Shown here: one piece after another, positions 15,973 to 24,639 of the stretch | Numbering within the stretch: position 1 is the first letter of the stretch | Layout of the letters: each line of letters begins with the position of its first letter | Assembly: GCA_019359675.1 (NCBI GenBank) | Contig: JAHHGX010000089.1 | Span: 48,607-112,606 of the forward strand | DNA from: Calothrix sp. FI2-JRJ7 | GTDB lineage: Bacteria > Cyanobacteriota > Cyanobacteriia > Cyanobacteriales > Nostocaceae | DNA: 64,000 bases | Direction of reading: 5' to 3' | Notes under the pieces: model-generated | The model's input: the letters and a program-made list of their open reading frames with translations, nothing else | Told to the model about the DNA's origin: nothing | Database searches by the model: none | Translations under genes and position numbers: made by a program

Positions 15973-16710
15973 ATGGTAGCCGCTCAGACAAAATTTGATG
16001 TTGCAGCACTCGAAGCTGAGTACAGTCAAAAATCACCACGGGAAATACTCAAATTTGCCCTTGAAAGTTTCGATAATATCGCGATATCTTTCAGCGGCGC
16101 CGAGGATGTGGTACTAATTGATATTGCTTCAAAAATCACAAAAGACTTCCGTGTATTTACTTTAGACACCGCGCGTCTACATCCAGAAACCTATCAATTT
16201 TTGGAGGAAGTCCGGAAGCATTACGGCATAAAAATAGAAGTTATGTTCCCAGATGCCGCCGAAGTGCAAGCAATGGTTGAAGAGAAGGGAATGTTCAGCT
16301 TTTATCAAGACGGTCACAAAGAATGCTGTGGTATACGTAAAGTTAGACCACTACGTCGTAAACTCAACACCCTTGATGCATGGATAACAGGTCAGCGTAA
16401 AGACCAAAGTCCCGGTACTCGCAATGGTATACCTGTTATCGAAGTTGATGGCGCCTTCTCAACCCCAGACCATGAGTTAATCAAATTTAACCCATTAGCA
16501 AACTGGTCATCAGCCCAAGTATGGGAATATATCCGCGCACTAGGAGTACCTTATAATAAACTCCACGAACGCGGGTTCATTAGTATTGGTTGTGAACCCT
16601 GCACAAGAGCAGTATTACCCAACCAACACGAACGTGAAGGTCGCTGGTGGTGGGAAGAAGCAACGCAAAAAGAATGCGGACTACACTCAGCCAACGTCAA
16701 AAACCCGTAA
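15973..16710 (+). CDS. cysH: APS/PAPS reductase (iron-sulfur type)
   Basis: CysH reduces activated sulfate (APS or PAPS) to sulfite in sulfate assimilation, using thioredoxin. The 245-residue protein has the PP-loop [13 protein letters not shown] near residues 38-50 and [13 protein letters not shown]. It has the cysteine pairs ECCGIRK and GCEPCTRAV that bind a [4Fe-4S] cluster, and the C-terminal active-site Cys in KECGLH. The four cluster cysteines suggest APS reductase activity rather than the cluster-free PAPS type. A good ribosome-binding site (GAGAGAGG, 15953-15960) precedes the ATG. It is divergent from metK. Confidence 0.93.
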   Translation: MVAAQTKFDVAALEAEYSQKSPREILKFALESFDNIAISFSGAEDVVLIDIASKITKDFRVFTLDTARLHPETYQFLEEVRKHYGIKIEVMFPDAAEVQAMVEEKGMFSFYQDGHKECCGIRKVRPLRRKLNTLDAWITGQRKDQSPGTRNGIPVIEVDGAFSTPDHELIKFNPLANWSSAQVWEYIRALGVPYNKLHERGFISIGCEPCTRAVLPNQHEREGRWWWEEATQKECGLHSANVKNP

Positions 16711-16724
16711 ATTTGCAACGGATA

Positions 16725-16747
16725 CAACTGATGTAACGGATAATTAA
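16725..16747. repeat. GCAACGGATACAAC...GATGTAACGG repeat, copy 1
   Basis: GCAACGGATACAACTGATGT followed by AACGGAT recurs with one mismatch at 52476-52508. Each copy contains near-tandem AACGGAT units. Function unknown. Confidence 0.6.
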
Positions 16748-16777
16748 TTCGTGCAATTAGGCGCCGATAATGATGAT

Positions 16778-16805
16778 GTAGAGACGTTACATGTAACGTC
16801 TCTAC
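16778..16805. repeat. GTAGAGAC...GTCTCTAC palindrome, copy 1
   Basis: A perfect 28-bp palindrome with 14-bp arms reading GTAGAGACGTTACA. The same GTAGAGAC/GTCTCTAC ends with different middles occur at 34003-34028, 34096-34122 and 42928-42955. Confidence 0.75.
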
Positions 16806-16817
16806 GCACCGTGTCTG

Positions 16818-17110
16818 TTAAAGTTGAATTGGCTTTAACCCTTTGCCTGGGTCTTCGGGTAAATTAATAGTCGGTTCAGGATAATGGTGAGTAGGAGCAG
16901 GCATTAAAACTGGGGTAGGTTCTTTAATTTCTTCTATAGAAACAGAAGAAAGCAGAGGAACACCGACCTATGACTCTAGCTCTTTACCGTATTTTCTCGA
17001 CAACAACTCTACTACGTGGCATGGGTAAGACCTGTAATGTCAGAGAGTCGCTCGACTATATCTACACTCTCACCCCGAATAATAACCTGCTTCTTTTTTT
17101 TCTTGCTCAT
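16818..17110 (-). pseudogene. Remnant of a small protein gene paired with an actin-like ParM gene
   Basis: From the ATG at 17110 the frame reads MSKKKKQVIIRGESVDIVER and LSDITGLTHAT and then stops. Shifting one frame resumes VVELLSRKYGKELES, a TAG, and then a coherent tail (VGVPLLSSVSIEEIKEPTPV, then a Pro-rich end PEPTINLPEDPGKGLKPIQL) to a TAA at 16818. So one frameshift near 17050 and one nonsense codon near 16970 break the gene. Its ATG overlaps the stop of the upstream fragment (ATGA), the coupling expected of a two-gene segregation operon. Confidence 0.6.
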
Positions 17111-17361
17111 AGCAGCATACCCAATACACCGCTAATATGAGGTTGGTCAGCAATTTTGAATCTTCCTTGCGTTTGCTCTTGTAAACTTGTTGCCAAATGA
17201 GCAGAACCACCTATTATCAACACCTCTCCCAACTCTGGTAGCCAAGATGCCCAACTAATTTTAAGTTTGTTGCGAATACCAGAAAGCCATTGAGAAACAT
17301 ATGTTGGGAATCTGTCGGCAAAACTACAATTTACCCTGAACTTCGGGTTCGATTTTTTCAA
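17107..17361 (-). pseudogene. C-terminal fragment of an actin-like (ParM/StbA-type) ATPase
   Basis: The 84-codon fragment reads SQWLSGIRNKLKISWASWLP then ELGEVLIIGGSAHLA, the last part being the adenosine-binding GG loop of actin-like ATPases, and ends DQPHISGVLGMLL as ParM homologues do. The N-terminal two thirds (both phosphate loops) are missing, and upstream the frame is broken: short matching pieces fall in another frame (WVIEKIEPEVQGKL). ParM-type proteins polymerise to segregate plasmids, so this may be a relic of an integrated plasmid or a plasmid-borne cassette. Confidence 0.6.
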
Positions 17362-17492
17362 TCACCCATAAATCAGGGGAGCAATTTGTTATAGAGTTGA
17401 TACCAAACTAAAATTATTGGTTCTTTACCAGACCCGTTTTATAGCATAGCAGAGCAGTTTTACTATTTCTTGTTATCTAACACACACTAAGT

Positions 17493-17637
17493 AATACAGC
17501 AGATTGCAGGTTGGTGAGGTACAGTAATTGAAAAATGTCTAAAATGTTAGTAATTAATCAAATTAGGTAGAGTTTCTATTTTACCTATTTATACGACAAA
17601 TATTGGTGTACCTCATTTACTCGCAATCTGCTGTATT
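17493..17637. mobile_element. MITE-like element with 31-bp terminal inverted repeats
   Basis: The left end AATACAGCAGATTGC...GGTGAGGTACA (17493-17523) pairs imperfectly with the right end TGTACCTCA...GCAATCTGCTGTATT (17607-17637). The 83-bp interior is AT-rich and holds no gene. Total length is 145 bp. Size and end structure fit a non-autonomous transposon remnant; no transposase is visible in the window. Confidence 0.6.
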
Positions 17638-17728
17638 TATAATTACGGCGCCATTATCGTCTTTTTTTAACTTGTGCAGCGCTTATTTTAAATACAACTT
17701 TTTTTCATTTTTGATTATTATTGTGGTC

Positions 17729-17807
17729 GTAGGTTGGGTGGAACGTAGTGTTAACGAAGTTGTCCCGTTATCCGAAGGATATCCCGAAGGGTAGGAAAAA
17801 CCCAACA
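17729..17807. repeat. GTAGGTTGGG dispersed repeat
   Basis: GTAGGTTGGGTGGAACGTAG at the left and the end CCCAAC at 17801-17806 bracket a degenerate interior. Related GTAGGTTGGG/CCCAACCTAC elements are at 24540, 28794, 52696 and 60301. The remaining gap to 18105 contains only AT-rich sequence. Confidence 0.55.
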
Positions 17808-18105
17808 TTAGTATTCAATGCCAGCGCTATTCTAGTTAAGTAGTGCTAAATGTAATAAAGGCTACTATCCTATCCTATCCATAAAAAATTAGTTTGCGTA
17901 TATTTACTATTTTGTGCTACATATATTTATACAAAGATATAATTGTTAAAATTTGAGAAATAGTGCATCTAGACTAAAACTCCAGAGTTAGTAAGGCTGG
18001 AGACTTGAGGTGTTATCTTGGGTGTTGCGTAGATTTGGGTAGGTTTACTCAATATATAAACTTCACTATCAGTTCGATTAAATCGAATATTGGAATTAAC
18101 CTTAT

Positions 18106-19320
18106 ATGAATAAGTCTTGTTCTATTTTCTTTTATGAAGGTTGGCTTTCTGCTGCTCCTACCGTGATAAATTTAGCAACAATTTTGGCAAACATTGGTTA
18201 TCAGGTTATCATTTATACAAGAATAAATCGAGATTATAGTCTTCGTTGTGACTTAGGTAAAGATATTACAGTAGTTTACTTGGAAAAGCCAAGTTTTATA
18301 GCTTCTATTAGTCGCACACTAAAAGAAATACAATTAGGTGGCACGGCAAGTGATTTATTAGATTTAATTGCGTTTGCGATTCAAATTTTACTTTGGAATT
18401 TGAAACATAAGGGATATTTAAATCGTCATGTGTCTATAGGTATTGATACAAATGGTTCAATTATTGCTTGGATTGAATCTATGCTGCTAAAAAGTCAGCT
18501 AGTTTATCTTTCGCTAGAATTGACTATTGGGCACCAATTTAAAAAATTTGATAAAGCTAGATTATTTTTAGAACGTTTAGCTTTTAAAAAATCCTGTTGT
18601 GTATTAATTCAAGATGAAGATAGATTTGAATATCTTTGTAGCCAAAATGAATATAAACATCATCAAGTTTTTTATCTACCAAACACAGTTACTTTTAGTA
18701 AAAGTGTAGATGAAGAACCTAATCAAAATTATTTTAGAGAGGTACTTCAATTAAATCAAGAAGATTATCCATATTTAGTTACCCACGCAGGAATGATATG
18801 TGATGCTGTTTTTTCTAAGGAATTAGCAAATGTATTCAATCAGGTTAATAGCGGATGTGCATTAATTTATCATGATGCGCGCCAAAGAAGCTTGGATGAA
18901 CCTTATATTCAGTTATTAAAAGATATAAATTCAACTAACTTATTTTTATCTCTAAACCCATTACCATATGAGGAAGTATATAAGATTTTTAATGCAGCTA
19001 CTATTGGTGTAGCTCTTTATAAAGGAATTGATGAAAACTTTGCCAATATTGCTAAGGCATCGGGTAAATTATCTGCTTACTTGCAATATGGTAAACCTGT
19101 TATTATGAGTAATTTAAAATCTTTGGTTGAGCTAAATACTAAATATGAATTTGGGAAAATTATTCAAGATATTTCTTGCCCTAAAGAAATAAATACAGCG
19201 TTAAAAGATATTTTAAGTAATTATGAAATTTATAGTAAAAATGCTCGCGTATGTTTTGAACAAGAGTTTATGTTGGATACTAAAGTTGAGCCATTTTTAA
19301 AGTTTATCAATGCCGGATAA
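18106..19320 (+). CDS. Glycosyltransferase, GT4-like
   Basis: A 404-residue protein that I read as a GT-B-fold sugar transferase of the surface-polysaccharide type. The N-terminal half starts SCSIFFYEGWLSAAPTVINL with a Rossmann-like donor-acceptor core. The C-terminal half has LPYEEVYKIFNAATIGVALY and KASGKLSAYLQYGKPVIMSN, matching the nucleotide-sugar-binding E-containing region of GT4/GT1 enzymes. The substrate is unknown. It opens a plus-strand cluster running to 23882. The region is more AT-rich than the housekeeping genes, as is common in polysaccharide loci. No GGCGCC site falls in this gene. Confidence 0.8.
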   Translation: MNKSCSIFFYEGWLSAAPTVINLATILANIGYQVIIYTRINRDYSLRCDLGKDITVVYLEKPSFIASISRTLKEIQLGGTASDLLDLIAFAIQILLWNLKHKGYLNRHVSIGIDTNGSIIAWIESMLLKSQLVYLSLELTIGHQFKKFDKARLFLERLAFKKSCCVLIQDEDRFEYLCSQNEYKHHQVFYLPNTVTFSKSVDEEPNQNYFREVLQLNQEDYPYLVTHAGMICDAVFSKELANVFNQVNSGCALIYHDARQRSLDEPYIQLLKDINSTNLFLSLNPLPYEEVYKIFNAATIGVALYKGIDENFANIAKASGKLSAYLQYGKPVIMSNLKSLVELNTKYEFGKIIQDISCPKEINTALKDILSNYEIYSKNARVCFEQEFMLDTKVEPFLKFINAG

Positions 19321-19367
19321 TTTGGGCTAATATTTATTTAATTTAATTTTATTTTGTTTATACATTT

Positions 19368-20624
19368 ATGTCAGATACTGTAGTGCAAATCGAAAATCTA
19401 GGGAAAAAGTATATTTTATCGCATAGAGACGAAGGTTATAAAACATTTCGTGATACGGTAGCTAATGCTGCAAAATCGTTAGTAAAAACATTCAAAAGCT
19501 CTGGTGACAGTAAGAAATTAAGTTCTAACCGTGAAGAATTTTGGGCACTAAAAGATGTTTCGTTCGAGATTAAGCAAGGTGAAAAAGTAGGTATTATTGG
19601 ACGTAATGGTGCAGGAAAGTCTACACTACTCAAAATTATTAGTCGAATTACTGAACCGACAAAAGGAAGTATTCGTATTAAGGGACGAGTTGCTAGTTTG
19701 TTAGAAGTTGGTACAGGTTTTCATCCTGAGTTGACGGGTAGAGAGAATATTTTTCTGAATGGCGCCATTTTGGGAATGACCAAGGCAGAAATTAAGCGTA
19801 AATTTGATGAAATTGTTGATTTTTCAGAAGTTGAGAAGTTTTTAGATACACCTGTAAAGCGTTATTCATCAGGTATGTATGTACGGCTGGCTTTTTCTGT
19901 AGCAGCACATTTAGAACCAGAAATTTTGATAATAGACGAAGTGTTGGCGGTTGGCGATATTAAGTTTCAAGAAAAGTGTTTGGGTAAGATGGAAGAGGTA
20001 GGAAAAAATGGAAGAACTGTATTGTTTGTAAGTCACAACATGGCAACAATTAATAATTTATGTGAAAAAGTTGTTTGGTTGTCTAATGGTTCCGTAAACA
20101 TGATAGGCAAAACAGAACAAATAACAAAACATTATTTAGTTCACGGCGCCGAGCGCTCAGGTAAAGTTATAATTAATAATAAAAATAATTATGATTCAAA
20201 TTTTTACTTTAAACGTCTATCTTTACTTGATAGTCAAGAGAATATTAGATCAATTTTTGATGTAACCAAACCAATAATGATTGAATTAGAGTATTATGCA
20301 AATAAGTTACTAGATACAGAAATTGCTGTAGATATAAGAGATTCTTCTGGAGTTCTGATATTTAGCTTGCTTAGGTCGTCATCTATAAACAGTGAAGTGG
20401 CAGCAGGTAACTGCGTTGCACGAATCGAAATTCCTGCTTTATTTTTGGCGCCAAGGACATATAGTATCGATATTGCTGCATATAAACCAAATAGTGAATT
20501 TTTTGCACACCATAAATCACTAGCTGTTTTTGAAATAGAAGAAACGGGAAGTCCTCTGGCTATATATCAAGGCGCAGAATGCGGTTTTATAATTGTAAAT
20601 TTTCCTTGGAAAGAGATAAACTAG
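19368..20624 (+). CDS. Polysaccharide ABC exporter ATPase (Wzt-like) with C-terminal sugar-binding domain
   Basis: A 418-residue ATP-binding subunit of an O-antigen/teichoic-acid type exporter. Walker A GRNGAGKST is at residues 78-86, the signature YSSGMYVRLAFSVA and Walker B ILIIDEVLAVGD follow, and an extended Wzt-C beta-sandwich fills residues 260-418. In characterised Wzt proteins this domain recognises the modified chain end before export. The partner permease (Wzm) is not in this window, so it must be encoded elsewhere or shared. It follows the glycosyltransferase by 47 bp. Confidence 0.9.
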   Translation: MSDTVVQIENLGKKYILSHRDEGYKTFRDTVANAAKSLVKTFKSSGDSKKLSSNREEFWALKDVSFEIKQGEKVGIIGRNGAGKSTLLKIISRITEPTKGSIRIKGRVASLLEVGTGFHPELTGRENIFLNGAILGMTKAEIKRKFDEIVDFSEVEKFLDTPVKRYSSGMYVRLAFSVAAHLEPEILIIDEVLAVGDIKFQEKCLGKMEEVGKNGRTVLFVSHNMATINNLCEKVVWLSNGSVNMIGKTEQITKHYLVHGAERSGKVIINNKNNYDSNFYFKRLSLLDSQENIRSIFDVTKPIMIELEYYANKLLDTEIAVDIRDSSGVLIFSLLRSSSINSEVAAGNCVARIEIPALFLAPRTYSIDIAAYKPNSEFFAHHKSLAVFEIEETGSPLAIYQGAECGFIIVNFPWKEIN

Positions 20625-20729
20625 CTATTGCTTGTAATCTTCTTAAAATATTTATATAAACTTTTTAAAAATTTAATATATAAAAAGATAGAGTATTAAT
20701 GTATATTGTATTATTTTTTACATAATTGT

Positions 20730-21191
20730 ATGATTAAGTTGAAAGAAATGGTTGAAGAAATTTTTTACCAAAATCAATTAATAGCTATAATTGTCTCTGG
20801 ACAATTTAGCAAGCCAGGAATTCATTTCTTTACACCAAATGAACTTTCTCAGCAGCTAGCTTACATGCATCATCCCACTGGAAAAATAATTGAACCTCAT
20901 GTTCATAATCTTGTGCCGCGTCAGGTACAATACACTCAGGAAGTTTTGTTCATAAGAAAAGGTATTCTGCGCGTAGACTTCTACAACAACCAACAGCATT
21001 ATATAGAAAGTAGAGTTTTGGAAGCTGGTGATGTAATTCTTTTAATTACTGGTGGACACGGGTTTGAAGTTATTGAAGAGGTAGAAATGCTTGAGGTTAA
21101 GCAAGGGCCCTACATCGGCGAACATGATAAAACCCGATTTATGAGTGTCAAACCTTCTGGAACTAAACTAGTTGAGTACAGTACTGTATGA
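20730..21191 (+). CDS. Cupin-fold protein in the polysaccharide cluster
   Basis: About 153 residues with a single cupin barrel. The motif region EPHVHNLVPRQVQYTQEVLFIRKG and the later GDVILLITGGHGFEVIEEV give two His-containing cupin boxes and a probable metal site. Similar stand-alone cupins occur in sugar-nucleotide clusters, but no reaction can be assigned. Starts at ATG 20730 or 20748 are both possible. Its stop overlaps the aminotransferase start by four bases (ATGA), so the two are translationally coupled. Confidence 0.7.
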   Translation: MIKLKEMVEEIFYQNQLIAIIVSGQFSKPGIHFFTPNELSQQLAYMHHPTGKIIEPHVHNLVPRQVQYTQEVLFIRKGILRVDFYNNQQHYIESRVLEAGDVILLITGGHGFEVIEEVEMLEVKQGPYIGEHDKTRFMSVKPSGTKLVEYSTV

Positions 21192-22303
21192 ATCCTATTC
21201 CGGTAAATGAAATACTGCTGGACGGTAACGAAAAAAAATACTTACTTGAATGTATCGAGACTGGCTGGATTTCTTCAGAAGGTCCTTTCGTTAAACAATT
21301 TGAAGAACAGTTTGCCGCGCGCGTGGGGCGCCGATATGGTATTGCTGTTAGTAATGGTTCTGTTGCTCTTGATACCGCAGTTGTCGCTTTAGGAATTGGT
21401 AGGGGAGACGAGGTGATTCTTCCTACATTTACAATAATTTCCTGTGCAGCTGCTATTGTCCGTGCTGGCGCCATTCCAGTGGTGGTAGACTGTGAACCTC
21501 ACACTTGGAATATAAATATCAGCCAAATAGAGGAAAAAATTACACCTAGAACAAAAGCCATTATGGTCGTTCATATTTATGGACTACCTGTAGATATGAT
21601 GCCGATATTATCTTTAGCCTCTAAATATGGATTACAAATAATTGAAGACGCAGCAGAAATGCATGGTCAAACCTGTAATGGTCTTCCCTGCGGAAGTTTT
21701 GGCGCCATAAGTACCTTCAGTTTCTATCCTAACAAGCATGTTACAACAGGTGAAGGGGGAATGCTGGTAACGGATGATGAAGAGTTAGCAGTTCGCTGTC
21801 GTAGCTTACGCAATTTATGCTTTCAACCCCAAAAACGCTTTTTTCATGAAGAACTGGGCTGGAATTTTAGAATGACTAATTTGCAAGCTGCTGTTGGAGT
21901 TGCACAATTAGAGCGATTGGAGGAATTTATTGCTCGTAAACGTTATATTGGTCAACGGTATACCGAACTATTAAAAGATATTCCCTTCTTAGAGCTACCC
22001 ATTGTAAAAACTGATTATGCCGAAAATATTTACTGGGTATATGGTGTAGTCTTAAAAGATAAAGTTCTTTTTGACGCAGAAGAAATAATGCGACGTTTAG
22101 CTCAATATAAAATTGGGACTCGTCCTTTCTTTTGGTGTATGCACGAGCAACCCGTATTTCAAAAAATGGGTTTGTTTAATAACGTATCTTGTCCTATTGC
22201 CGAAAGAATCGCGCGTCGCGGGTTTTATATTCCCAGTGGGTTGGCAATTACAGATGAGCAAATAAAACGAGTAGCTTCTTGCCTTAGAGAAATTTTTTCA
22301 TGA
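21188..22303 (+). CDS. DegT/DnrJ/EryC1/StrS-family sugar aminotransferase
   Basis: A 371-residue PLP enzyme that transfers an amino group to a keto-sugar nucleotide, as in perosamine-type synthesis. It begins IPVNEILLDGNEKKYLLECI and shows GDEVILPTFTIISCAAAI. The cofactor Asp is in IIEDAAEMHG (about residue 154) and the PLP Lys in FYPNKHVTTGEGGM (Lys183). Length and motifs fit the perosamine-synthase-like (RfbE/Per) branch, though the exact sugar is unknown. It is coupled to the cupin upstream and overlaps the methyltransferase downstream by four bases. Confidence 0.9.
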   Translation: MNPIPVNEILLDGNEKKYLLECIETGWISSEGPFVKQFEEQFAARVGRRYGIAVSNGSVALDTAVVALGIGRGDEVILPTFTIISCAAAIVRAGAIPVVVDCEPHTWNINISQIEEKITPRTKAIMVVHIYGLPVDMMPILSLASKYGLQIIEDAAEMHGQTCNGLPCGSFGAISTFSFYPNKHVTTGEGGMLVTDDEELAVRCRSLRNLCFQPQKRFFHEELGWNFRMTNLQAAVGVAQLERLEEFIARKRYIGQRYTELLKDIPFLELPIVKTDYAENIYWVYGVVLKDKVLFDAEEIMRRLAQYKIGTRPFFWCMHEQPVFQKMGLFNNVSCPIAERIARRGFYIPSGLAITDEQIKRVASCLREIFS

Positions 22304-23112
22304 AGAATATTATTAAGCAAATTCCATTCGTTAAGCGCTATTATCAGCTTTACAAAGAAGAGCAATATAAATCCAGATTTGCAACTGATTATTACGGCTG
22401 TTTCTGGGGAGTATTTAACACATTTGATGAAGCTATACAAGCGGCGCCTAAAGTTAAAAGTTTTGGCTACAATAATGAGGAGCTAGCCCAAGAATACCAA
22501 CAAATGTTAGAAGATAATAATTGGGAAAATCAAGGACGCAGCATTTTCTTATATGATTACCCAATGTTGTTTTGGCTCAGTTCAATCATTAATCAGGGCA
22601 ATACAAATATTTTTGATTTTGGTGGTAATGTTGGAGTTCATTATTATAGCTATACAAAATACTTAAGCAACACAACTTTAAAATGGACGGTTTGCGATTT
22701 ACCAGAAATAATTAAAGCTGGAAAAAGAATTGTAGAAAAGCGTGCTATTAAAGATTTAGAGTTTACTAGTGAATTTGCGGATATTAAAAGTAAAGATATT
22801 ATGATTGCGGCTGGAGTAATTCAATATATAGAAAATTTAGCAAAGAAATTGTCAACCACTTACAAACCGCAACATTTATTAATCAATCGTGTACCATTGT
22901 ATGATGGCGAGCAATTTGTAACTTTACAGAACGGTGGTAAAGTTTTTTATCCTCAGTATATATTTAATAAAACCGAATTTATTGACGGACTAATAAATAT
23001 TGGTTACGAATTAATTGATATTTGGGAAGGTACTGGTAGTTGTATCATTCCTTTCCACCCAGACAAATCAGTTTATAGCTACTCTGGATTATACTTGAGG
23101 TTGATGAATTAA
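22300..23112 (+). CDS. Putative methyltransferase, TIGR04325 family
   Basis: A 270-residue protein of the family I recall as TIGR04325, found in exopolysaccharide clusters. The Rossmann SAM-binding motif is NIFDFGGNVGVHYYSY near residues 105-120, and the acidic loop WTVCDLPEI follows. It has an N-terminal helical part with YYGCFWGVFNTFDEAIQAAP. Its acceptor is unknown, presumably a sugar or lipid-linked chain. It overlaps the aminotransferase stop by four bases and is followed two bases later by another methyltransferase, so the genes form one operon. Confidence 0.8.
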   Translation: MKNIIKQIPFVKRYYQLYKEEQYKSRFATDYYGCFWGVFNTFDEAIQAAPKVKSFGYNNEELAQEYQQMLEDNNWENQGRSIFLYDYPMLFWLSSIINQGNTNIFDFGGNVGVHYYSYTKYLSNTTLKWTVCDLPEIIKAGKRIVEKRAIKDLEFTSEFADIKSKDIMIAAGVIQYIENLAKKLSTTYKPQHLLINRVPLYDGEQFVTLQNGGKVFYPQYIFNKTEFIDGLINIGYELIDIWEGTGSCIIPFHPDKSVYSYSGLYLRLMN

Positions 23113-23114
23113 TT

Positions 23115-23882
23115 ATGGCAATATTTAGTAACTATGCCCGATATTACGACTTAATCTACCGTGATAAAGACTATATTGGAGAAGCTAAATTTATTCATAG
23201 TCTAATTCAAACTCATGCACCAAATGCTAAGAGTATTTTAGAACTAGGATGTGGTCAAGGAAAACACGCTTTTGCTCTAGCTGCCAATAACTATCAAATT
23301 CACGGTGTAGACTTAAGCCAAGAAATGCTGCAAAAAGCTAATAATTCTCTCTCATCACTAAATAATAATTTAGCTTCTCTGTTGAAATTTTCACATGGAG
23401 ATATTCGTGAAATCAGACTTAATCAAACTTTTGACGTTATCCTCTCACTGTTCCATGTAATTAGCTACCAGACAACAAATGAAGATTTACTTGCAGCTTT
23501 TACTACAGTAAAAAAACACTTAAACCCAGGAGGCATTTTTATTTTTGATGTTTGGTATGGACCTGCCGTACTAACAGAAAGTCCTACAATTAAAATCAAA
23601 CGTGTAGAAGACGAAAAAATTCAAGTAACACGACTTGCAGAACCAGTAATTTACCCAGATAAAAATTTAGTAGACGTTAATTACCAAGTCTTTATTAAAG
23701 ATAAAATTACTGAAGCTTTTGAAGAATTGCAAGAAACTCATAAAATGCGCTATTTATTTGAGCCGGAAATTGAACTTTTATGTCGTGCAAATCAACTGGC
23801 GCCTATAGAAAGCGGTGAATGGATGACAGGCAATAAACCAGCTTGCAATACCTGGGGCGTATATTTTATTGTACAAAATTAA
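23115..23882 (+). CDS. Class I SAM-dependent methyltransferase
   Basis: A 255-residue methyltransferase. Motif I ILELGCGQGKHAFALA is at about residues 40-55, the acidic GVDLSQEML follows at 63-71, and FDVILSLFHVISYQTTNEDL corresponds to motifs II-III. It begins YARYYDLIYRDKDY, typical of small-molecule or sugar methyltransferases in polysaccharide loci. It closes the cluster; two methyltransferases side by side suggest a modified or capped glycan, which would suit a Wzt with a terminal-recognition domain. Confidence 0.85.
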   Translation: MAIFSNYARYYDLIYRDKDYIGEAKFIHSLIQTHAPNAKSILELGCGQGKHAFALAANNYQIHGVDLSQEMLQKANNSLSSLNNNLASLLKFSHGDIREIRLNQTFDVILSLFHVISYQTTNEDLLAAFTTVKKHLNPGGIFIFDVWYGPAVLTESPTIKIKRVEDEKIQVTRLAEPVIYPDKNLVDVNYQVFIKDKITEAFEELQETHKMRYLFEPEIELLCRANQLAPIESGEWMTGNKPACNTWGVYFIVQN

Positions 23883-24117
23883 TATAACACAGGTATCTTA
23901 TGGCATATTTTAACTTTATATATTAAGCCATTAAGAGTTGACTGAAATATATTATGATAGGCGCCACCAATTGCTCTATAATAAGCACAGGGTTCATCAC
24001 GCTCTAAACTTGCCTTAATAACTTCAGTTACAGGCTCGCTTAATTTCCTTTTTCCAGTTGTTGCCTAGCAATTCGTTCTTCTAATTGTCGGCGCCCTTGC
24101 CCTCTCTTTTCCAATTG
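23879..24117 (-). pseudogene. Unidentified gene remnant
   Basis: On the minus strand one frame reads QLEKRGQGRRQLEERIARQQ then LEKGN and a stop. A neighbouring frame continues KRKLSEPVTEVIKASLERDE then PCAYYRAIGGAYHN and on to a TAA at 23879. The two pieces look like one gene split by a frameshift. I do not recognise the family. It lies between the polysaccharide operon and the truncated methyltransferase, so the whole 23.9-24.6 kb stretch appears to be decaying DNA. Confidence 0.35.
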
Positions 24118-24208
24118 TGTATTACTGACTTTAAAAACAAATTTGTTTGATTACGACATAATTTATTGTAATATTAGTATTTACAAACAGCCTCTAGTTT
24201 AAGTATAA

Positions 24209-24540
24209 ATGGCACAACCTGTAGCAATCGACTTATTTGCTGGGGCGGGTGGCTTCGGTTTAGGCTTTAAGATGGCAGGGTTTTCTGTCCCAGTTTCTTT
24301 GGAAATTGACGCTTGGGCTTGTGATACATTGCGTTATAATCATCCATTTATGGTAGTTATTCAAGAAGATATACGCAATTTTAATACCCTAAGCAGTGTT
24401 ACAAAAATTTACTCTTCTAAGCCTGATATTATTATTGGCGGTCCACCGTGTCAAGGTTTTAGTATTGCTGGGCCAGCAGTAAAAGACCCAAAAGACCCAA
24501 GAAATAGTTTGTTCCAAAAATATAGAACCATATCGATTTG
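24209..24540 (+). pseudogene. Truncated DNA (cytosine-5) methyltransferase
   Basis: The first about 105 codons are a C5 DNA methyltransferase: motif I IDLFAGAGGFGLGFKMAGF, an acidic motif II region SLEIDAWACDT, and motif IV with the catalytic Cys, IIGGPPCQGFSIAG. The match stops at about NSLFQ (24515); then a GTAGGTTGG repeat begins at 24540 and the frame runs out at 24628. Motifs VI-X and the target-recognition domain are missing, so the product cannot methylate DNA. The truncation coincides with the dispersed repeat. Its former target is unknown because specificity lies in the lost part. Confidence 0.85.
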
Positions 24541-24609
24541 TAGGTTGGCTGGAGACGCACAAAAATCTGTAAACTTAATCATCAATCTCCAATGCGTCGT
24601 AACCCAACA
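24540..24609. repeat. GTAGGTTGG repeat at the methyltransferase breakpoint
   Basis: GTAGGTTGGCTGGAGACGCA at 24540 and GCGTCGTAACCCAACAC ending at 24609 form the inverted ends of a 70-bp element. It replaces the 3' part of the methyltransferase gene. Confidence 0.6.
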
Positions 24610-24639
24610 CTTACCAATAATTACTTAACTGCTCGTATT

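Noticed and set aside
17603..17794. 63-codon ORF over the end of the MITE-like element
   Set aside because: It runs through the element's inverted repeat and a GTAGGTTGGG repeat, so it is not a real gene.
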